Source: Meghimatium bilineatum
Taxonomy: Eukaryota > Mollusca > Gastropoda > Stylommatophora > Philomycidae
Assembly: GCA_034231615.1 (NCBI GenBank)
Contig: CM067298.1
Coordinates: 63,208,387-63,272,386, forward strand
DNA length: 64,000 nucleotides
Direction of reading: 5' to 3'
Part shown: piece after piece, positions 57,335-64,000 of the stretch
Layout: every line of letters begins with the position of its first letter
Numbering within the stretch: the first letter of the stretch is position 1
The notes under the pieces: model-generated
Seen by the model: the letters and a program-made list of their open reading frames with translations, nothing else
What the model was told of the DNA's origin: nothing
Databases searched by the model: none
Made by a program: the position numbers and the translations under genes

Positions 57335-58165
57335 AGCTGATTGCTAGCATCTTGATTCTTGATTAGAAACCTGCACCATGGCACACAGGACGTTCCCATA
57401 AGTGCTCTGCTCTCCATTCCAGCAGCCATCCAAGAGTATGCAGACTCAAAGTCCCAATCAGATGTTATGTGAACTTCATAACTTTCCACAGAGAGCACAC
57501 ACTTTCTCCGCTCATCACTGGTTACCCCAATATCTGCCATTATTTGTATGTACAGATTATCACCTCCAGCATCATTGTCTTCACTCTGTAGTAAATCAAT
57601 TACTTTCATTTTTATGTTGGTCTTATCTCTCTTCAATACTGTGCAATCAACCACAGCATTGCCTGTAAATGAGTCTGCTCATTCGTTTCCTCTGACCCCC
57701 ACATGGCTGGGTCATCATATCTATGTAATACTTTGGACAACAGAACTGTTCAGTAATATGACCCAAACCTTTCTTAACATGCACCATTTCAACCCTCTGC
57801 AGCATGCTCTGTGAGTCAAAGAGTATCACCATGTCAGTTGCTATTTCAATCACCAGCGATAAATGTCCCAGTCACCACTTCAATTTCCATTCTTATGCTC
57901 AATGTTGTAGGCAGATGATTTTTCAAGCTTCTTTTTTTCCAATTCTTGTAGATAACAAAACTCCATCTGCACTTATTCGTTTCTCTGTTCACTGAGACAT
58001 CTGTATCTATTAGTGTATCGTGCGGTTTTGAGAGAATCTGGACAATTTCTTGTACCGTCACCTCTATCTTGACAAAAGTCCATTCCATACACACATTTGC
58101 CAGTTGTATTACTACATTTTTCTGAAACATTTTCTCTCTGTGTACCTCCACCCATTGATGCAAGT
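57335..58165 (-). pseudogene. LINE RNase H remnant (copy B)
   Basis: Minus-strand pieces in order: TDVSVNRETNKCRWSFVIY (the YTDGS block), SIRMEIEVVTGTFIAG, MVILFDSQSMLQRVEMV, HITEQFCCPKYYIDMMTQP (the YCPGHAG block, decayed) and MESRALMGTSCVPWCRFLIK at the C-terminus. Several frameshifts separate them. Confidence 0.75.
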
Positions 58166-58584
58166 ACCCATCAAGGCAGGTAAAACAGTGTTGTTAATGA
58201 TGCTGAGCAGTACGTGGGTTATTGTGATCAATGACTCAGCTGACTGCTAGCATCAAGACAGGTAAACCAGATTACAATACCTCTCACTTCACCTGTATGT
58301 TGTAATCATGGTCAAGAATCTGACAAAGGAAGAGGGATTGAAGAGAGAAAGTAACCATATACCCAAACATGTCATGCTGAATATGGATGTAAACACAGTA
58401 GAATCAGGGATGTAGCAAATATGTTTAGAACAAAATTCTCCATTTAATAACGCTTTTCAAAATCTCCAATTAGTTTATTTGTTAATGTATATTGCCAATG
58501 TTGGTTATCACATACATATTTTGTTAGTCCTGATCACTTTGAGGGATTTCACTATAAAAAATAATTCTAGATAAAGCTGTTTCT
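58166..58584. other. Unassigned DNA between RNase H remnants
   Basis: No supported gene. The gtcagtgactca...gctagcatc block at 58215-58255 also occurs at 57318-57350, marking a repeated element end. Confidence 0.4.
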
Positions 58585-59560
58585 TGATTAGAAACTGGCT
58601 TCACAGCATATGGGGTATTCCCATAAGTGCTCCGCCCTCCATTCCAGCAGCCATATTTGTAGGCTCAGAGTTTTGGTACGATTGCGTGATCTTCGGGGCC
58701 ATAAAAAAAACCTCCCCTCTAGATACTCCCATTTCTGACATTCTCTGTATGCGTACGTTCTAAGCCTCATTGACATGATCTTCATCTTGAAATGAATTTA
58801 TTACTGCCTTGATCAAGTCTGGTCAAGACTCTTATATCTTCTCAACATTGTGTAGTCTATTGCTGCATTGCCTGCCAATATGTGAGCTCTCTTGTTTCTT
58901 CTGATCCCAGCATGACAAGGGCAGTATATCCATCTAATGCTCTGGACAACTGAGTTGTTCAGTAAATCCCACCATTCTTTTCTCAGCATGTACTTTTCTA
59001 TCTTGTGCTGCATACTTTGAGAATCTGTGAGTATTACTGAGTGTGTTGATATATCAGCTATCAACCAATTAAGTGCTGCTGTAACTCCTTCTATCTCCAT
59101 TCTCATGCTCAATGTGACAGTAGAATATGCTGAAGATTTATCAACCAATTTCACACCATTTCAGTAGGCAACAAAATCCCAACCACTTTTATTTGTGTTT
59201 CTGTTAGCTGAGCCATCTGTGTATACAATTATGTTTGTGGTTTCGAGTGTAGCTGGGTGAGTTCATGCACTGTAACCTGGACCCTGGTCCATTTTCAACA
59301 CGCTTTATCTAGTTGTATTATTACTTTAGTCAGTGATTTCTTTTCCGTGTCTACCTACACCCATTTACTGCCCTTTCATGTTACTTCAAACTCACATACG
59401 CTTCGTAGTGTATCTTCAGCCTCTGCCATCGATGATCTGCTACACTTGATTCGTTTTCCATTTGACTCAAGTAAATGTTGGTATAATGGGTGGTGGTTGT
59501 ATTGTCACTTTAAGGTACGACCTTACTTGTACTACCTGATGTCGCACTCTAATGCTGGGG
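58585..59560 (-). pseudogene. LINE RNase H remnant (copy A, best preserved)
   Basis: The minus strand has IIVYTDGSANRNTNKSGWDF (first catalytic Asp kept), LSMRMEIEGVTAALNWL (Glu), SVILTDSQSMQHKIEKYM (Asp), WIYCPCHAGIRRNKRAHILA (His; the final Asp position reads His) and a C-terminal EGGALMGIPHML-like end. The final acidic residue normally in NE(R/K)AD is lost. The 59250-59560 part is the linker between RT and RNase H, with many stops. Confidence 0.8.
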
Positions 59561-59741
59561 AGATAATGCTGTATGATTAGTTAACACTTATATTTTTCAA
59601 TAAAGGCATTACTTATGAACCAGCATTATAGCACATATTTTTTCAGAAGTGTTTAGCCGCCTAGAAAGTGGTTGAATGGAAAGTGGCTGACTAGTGTTTC
59701 CTTATGTACTTGATCAACAGCGATGGTGATATTCCACGCAA

Positions 59742-59925
59742 TTCCTTGTCTTGATTGGTCTGTACTCAGTGACTTGAGCACACAGTTTGAATGCCTGGAC
59801 AAAATTGTATCTTTTTTGGAGATGTGGTTAGTCAAGTATAGAAAAACCCACTTACTCTAGTTTCCAGGCAATTCGGTGCCATTAGAACAGACTGGTTCCA
59901 TTTCCGTTGGTCTAAAGAACATTTA
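59742..59925 (+). repeat. Diverged ~180-bp direct repeat, copy 1
   Basis: Shares cttgattggtc, ctcagtgacttgag, cacagtttgaatg, ttagtcaagta and ttactctagtt with 60118-60297, collinear and about 85% alike by eye. Confidence 0.85.
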
Positions 59926-60117
59926 ATTTATCCTCTTGCTTCCTACTTGAATTTACTTGTATAAGCAAATATTTGAAACAAAATTGTACTGTCTATAAGT
60001 TATTTATATTTACAAGAAGACCTATTGACCCTTGTAGAACAAATAATGATGTTATATGCTTGTGCTACTGAGAATACTTCTATACTTGTATAGGATGTTC
60101 ATTGTTGTTGAAAAAGT

Positions 60118-60297
60118 CCTTGCCTTGATTGGTCCATTCTCAGTGACTTGAGTACACAGTTTGAATGTTGTGACAAAATCACATCTTTTTTTTGGAGATG
60201 CGGTTAGTCAAGTACGAAAAACCCATTTACTCTAGTTGCCAGGTGATTCAGTGCTGTTAGAATGGATTGGTTCCATTCCCTTTGGTCTCAAGAATTC
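60118..60297 (+). repeat. Diverged ~180-bp direct repeat, copy 2
   Basis: Second copy of 59742-59925, 376 bp downstream in the same orientation. Confidence 0.85.
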
Positions 60298-60629
60298 CTA
60301 GAGAATTAGCACTAGTACAAATTTCCTGGTGGCTGGTAGCTTTACTAGGTAAATCTGTTATTTTTTAATACACGAGTGAACTTGAACTATAGGTCACTTG
60401 TTTGGTGAGGGAGTTTATAACACTACCACATTTCTCATGGTAAATTTTTCAATACTATGTGAATCAATATGAATTTTACTTGCAGTCAAACCATGACAAG
60501 CTATACAAGATTAGGCCATGAGACTGTTCCACTAGTATCTCCACTGCATAAGTTATTATAATCACCATCAGAATAAAGGAAGAAAAAAGAAACATCGCCA
60601 TTACACAGATTTATGCCCCAACATCAGCA

Positions 60630-60800
60630 GCAGATGAAAATAAGAAGACAATGGACTGATGACATTAAAGATAACATGAATACATCATTGGAAAATACAA
60701 GCTGCATTGCCCAAGACAGAGAAGGGTTCAAGGAGTTCATTGGGAAGACAACATTCTGGAAAGAATACATCACAACACACATAAGTTGTCAGAAATTGGA
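60630..60800 (+). pseudogene. LINE ORF2 C-terminal fragment
   Basis: RRQWTDDIKDNMNTSLENTS and AQDREGFKEFIGKT are the last conserved blocks of family-3 LINE proteins (RRRWTDDIKEW...AQDR..FR). It is the type of sequence from which the 50-bp minisatellite at 11930-12362 grew. Confidence 0.65.
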
Positions 60801-61304
60801 TAGAGTTGGGCCTAGGCACTGATATCACAGTCTAGCTGTACATGTAAATCATAATACAATATATTCTATGATTTTAACTACATCCTGCTAACTAACAGTA
60901 ATTTGAGAAAGAACACAAAAGAATAAGACACATGAAATAAAAAACAATATTTTGCAAATTTCTGTTATTGAGTAAGGTGCATGCCATGGACATTTTAAGA
61001 AGTCATTTAGAAATTGAACAAAATGAAGTTTGTTTAACTAAAACAGAATATAATATAACAATATGTTATATTGCAAGCCTACTTTGGATAATGAAAAACT
61101 TTCCTAATAACTGTTGTGAGCACTTTATAAACTATTACAATAAAACTGTGTTTGCCATACTTTTATGGATAAAGTGACTTGCCTTTTACTAGTCTTCAGA
61201 CATTCATTTGCTTTATTTGATTCCCTATTTCACACTTTTACTTCATTGGAAAATTTGTCGAAGCACAAAGTCCTTTTCACTGGTAAGTTTCAAGGTGTAT
61301 TGTT

Positions 61305-61495
61305 TATTTTTCAAAACATGAGTGAGCTCAAAATATGGTCCCTTGTTCAGTGAGGGAGTGACTTAAATATGAGTAAGCTCACAATATGGGTCCCTTGTTC
61401 AGTGGGTCAGTGACTTAGACATAAGTGAGCTCAAAATATGGGTCCCTTGTTCAGTGAGGGAGTGACTTAAATACGAGTAAGGTAGCAATGTGGGT
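61305..61495 (+). repeat. ~52-bp tandem repeat, 3.5 copies
   Basis: Units of gagctcaaaatatgggtccc and cagtgagggagtgactta start near 61323, 61374, 61426 and 61478. A related single copy is at about 60376-60420. Confidence 0.85.
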
Positions 61496-61639
61496 GTCTT
61501 AAACTTTTCTATTAACAGCGGTGCCATGCTCTTGTGATCATGTTTTGTACAGAAAGCACATAGTGATCAAGTAACACGGCATATGCTACAACAGGATAAA
61601 TACAGGATAATAACTCCATCGAGACCAGCACCGTGCAGA

Positions 61640-61800
61640 GGTGATGGGCTTAGTTCAGCCATCAGGGGCTGGAAACTAAGACTGGTCGGGCAGTCCCACT
61701 CGAGCAGGACCATAGTCCTGCCCTAGTAAGCAGAGTGCTGAAGACGGAGGCATCCAGCCAAAAGGCGCACAGATAATCAGGATGCCACGCACAAAACACA
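61640..61800 (+). repeat. SINE family D fragment
   Basis: aggaccatagtcctgc and ctgaagacggaggcatccag, then aaaggcgcacagata, parallel the 14.4-kb and 12.7-kb copies. Confidence 0.6.
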
Positions 61801-61971
61801 ATGGAAACATGTCTACATCTATAAATAGTTATGGTGCCTGCCCTGTGGCGGACGTTCAGGCAGGGACGAACTACAAAAGACAGTGAGTTTTATTAAGGAG
61901 ACAGAATTACAGATATAGACATGTTTCAAGTGAACGAAAGAAGAAGAAGAACAGGATAATAACAAACTGAC

Positions 61972-62079
61972 CTTGCTGAAAGCTTGCAGCATCCTTGGCA
62001 TACAACTCTGTGTTTTGTTCTTGTGATATATGGCAATGGATACATCCAGATATCTTGAAAGTCACTAGCATTGAAAAGC
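61972..62079 (-). CDS. Putative internal exon of a second host gene
   Basis: On the minus strand the acceptor ttttgtgttctcag and donor agcaag|gtcagt bound 108 bp. Two phases are open: one reads FSMLVTFKISGCIHCHISQE and QNTELYAKDAASFQQ, the other LFNASDFQDIWMYPLPYITR and onward. The third has a stop. Both splice sites are good. I recognise neither reading. Confidence 0.4.
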
Positions 62080-62239
62080 CTGAGAACACAAAAAAGTATA
62101 TTAATAGAAACACACAGACAACTCTCTATACATGGTACATTATTGCTGAGGAGTAAACCTGATCTTTTTAATATTAATGATTACCAAGTATGTAAAGGGC
62201 TTTTCTAATGTGTATCAATGGAATGGGCTCAGACCTACA

Positions 62240-62860
62240 ATGATCATTAACAAAGAAAAACTAGAAAATGTCATTTGAATATCTCGGGTCAATAGTTAAC
62301 ATCCCTGAAGATTGTTTACTAGAGATCAGAAAGAGATTAGCAATAGCAATGGGCCTACAAAAACATCATAGATAGAAAAATCTATGGCAAGAGGAAACAG
62401 AATAACAAAGTTACAGCTAATAAGAAGCTATATTTTTACCAATGGCAACTGTGAGACTTGGACAATGGCATCCACAATGAAACCCAAAAAAATATTATTT
62501 TCAAATGAAATGCTATAGAAAGGTTCTAGTAATATTTTGTCAGGAAGACTATTTAACATAGACATCTATAAAGACCTGAACATACAATAAGACTGGCTTC
62601 TAAACACTATCAAAAAATGCAAGCAAGCATATTTTGGACATATAAAATGACACAATAGTTTAGAAATATTAACTATGGAGGTATAGTTTCCATGAAAGAG
62701 AGCAAGAGGCTGACTAAGACTACAATAGACATGAGATATTGAAGACCTGAACATGATACTGAAAGAAGCAGGATGGCTTGCAGAGAATGGAGAGGCTTAC
62801 ATAGTGGCAGTGAAGATTATGTTCTGCAAAAGGACACTTCACATATATATATAAATGTAT
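62240..62860 (+). pseudogene. LINE RT thumb/C-terminal remnant, family 3
   Basis: Reads LGSIVNIPEDCLLEIRKRLA, then (shifted) ATVRLGQW/NCETWTMAS, CYRKVLVIF-like, DWLLNTIKKCKQAYFGHIK and RARGRPR. It has the same order as 48895-49330 and is heavily mutated. Confidence 0.65.
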
Positions 62861-62899
62861 AAATGACTGGCAAAAAAAGGCAGCTAAAGACATTATCTG

Positions 62900-63290
62900 A
62901 AACAACTGCAAAATACAATGGATGGGCCGCTGGGCCACTAGCTCATATGGAAGAGTGCTTTATGCAGAGATGTCCCAATCAAATTCATCATAAACAGACC
63001 ACACTGTAAATATCAAACCACAATATTTATGCTGCAATCAACAGACATACACTTAACAAACACCTACAAAGAATGACCACAGACCATACACTACACTGCA
63101 AATGACAGGAGGAAACAGTAAAACACCACCTTAATGAATACCCTGCACTACAAGACCTAGGAAAACAACTGTTACCTCCATCACTAACAGCCTTTATACA
63201 GACACAACAAAGCTGAAGAAGACATGTACCTACCGCCACCTGGCACAGGGAAGACAGAATGAAAACCCACAACACAGAGGATTGGATAAG
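62900..63290 (+). pseudogene. RNase H LINE C-terminal fragment
   Basis: INRHTLNKHLQRMTTDHTLH, a CK(stop)QEETVKHHLNEYPALQDL block and LLPPSLTAF resemble the C-terminal C.C....TVEHLL..CP.L...R..L zinc-binding region of Jockey/R1-type ORF2 proteins. A stop replaces the second cysteine. Confidence 0.5.
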
Positions 63291-63439
63291 AAAGTAATAA
63301 GATATAAGTAAAAAGCATTTAAAGAAGATGTTGCCTTAGGCTAGAAAACCTTATCATGTCAACAATAAGAGTTAAGAAACAATCCATACATGGTGATACA
63401 ACTATTTTGGCACAGAATTGAAAAGGTGTAGAGGATTTA

Positions 63440-63495
63440 CCTCTTTGTGCTTGGGTTTTCTCATATGTACTACATCCCATTCAACAAAGTAGCAT
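63440..63495 (-). CDS. Putative small internal exon of a second host gene
   Basis: On the minus strand the acceptor tttttctgtaagcag and donor aaagag|gtaaat bound 56 bp. Only one phase is open and gives CYFVEWDVVHMRKPKHKE, ending at a codon boundary. It sits 1.4 kb upstream of the 61972-62079 candidate on the same strand. The protein is not recognised. Confidence 0.45.
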
Positions 63496-64000
63496 GCTGC
63501 TTACAGAAAAAGATAATAGCAAGTAACTCCATAGCTTCAAGGGATTAACCCACATGGGTCTAAAAAAAATATCACTTTATAAACAAGATGTCACTTTTTA
63601 GGATTTAAAAGTATTAATTCCTTTAGTAGCAACATGTGAGAAAAATAATTATCTGCTCTCATTTATCTTAATAAAATTATATAAACGATTAGCAAAAAAA
63701 CTGAGTCAGAACTCAGAATACACATTTCTGCAAAAAAAATTACTTGCTTTTATTATTCATTATAAATAATCAGTAGGAACACACCAAAAATCACTCAATT
63801 TTTCTAAAAATTTTCTATCACTATAACTTCACATTACAAAAGTTTTATGTAAAAAAATAGTTCATAAATGATAAAAATGTAAAAGAATATATGGAAAAGT
63901 AGAGTATTGTTCAGCACACATAACTACATAGTCTGCATAATAATTTCCAGGGACACCAGACAAGAAGCACTTGTAAACAAGATATCATAGCCCAATTTCA
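63496..64000. other. Unassigned DNA to window end
   Basis: No supported feature. The last ~70 bases are open on the minus strand (YDILFTSASCLV) and could be the edge of another exon, without a clear donor. Confidence 0.3.

Overview
Eukaryotic, almost certainly invertebrate, genomic DNA. The evidence is AT-rich sequence, GT-AG introns, tRNA-derived SINEs, long (AT)n tracts and many decayed non-LTR retrotransposons and DNA transposons. No operon, Shine-Dalgarno site, rRNA or CRISPR array was seen. I cannot name the species. The mix of RTE-like elements, RNase H-bearing LINEs, Tc1/mariner and hAT remnants, CATA/ATAC microsatellites and several SINE families would fit a mollusc or an arthropod.

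Layout. 0-4.4 kb: a dead RTE reverse transcriptase and a mariner in two pieces. 4.4-6.7 kb: a 711-bp foldback inverted repeat with one mismatch between arms. 6.7-13.5 kb: non-coding DNA with an old segmental duplication, SINEs, LINE tails and minisatellites. 13.5-24.8 kb: more SINEs, three minisatellites, an RTE insertion with a 12-bp target duplication (TSD), and one copy of a 1.2-kb dispersed repeat. 24.8-31.0 kb: a 6.2-kb element with ~1.25-kb terminal inverted repeats and a 6-bp TSD, built like a non-autonomous Polinton/Maverick. 31-37.7 kb: SINE, MITE, DDE transposase and LINE pieces, and the second dispersed-repeat copy. 38.0-47.8 kb: the best host gene, on the + strand, with an exon at 38046-38323 and a terminal exon at 45543-47684 plus a poly(A) signal. 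The 7.2-kb intron between them holds an RNase H LINE with a perfect 16-bp TSD, a hAT remnant and a Tc1 remnant. 47.9-63.3 kb: mostly minus-strand RNase H LINE remnants, LINE tails and SINEs. Three short minus-strand segments (56.85, 61.97 and 63.44 kb) look like exons of a second host gene running in from the right edge.

Almost every long open frame outside the 38-48 kb gene is transposon debris or simple repeat. Host-gene function is unassigned because I do not recognise the protein. The items most worth follow-up are the long-TIR element with its variable GATA-motif arrays, the foldback element that shares a module with the 22-kb and 36-kb repeats, and the two-exon host gene.
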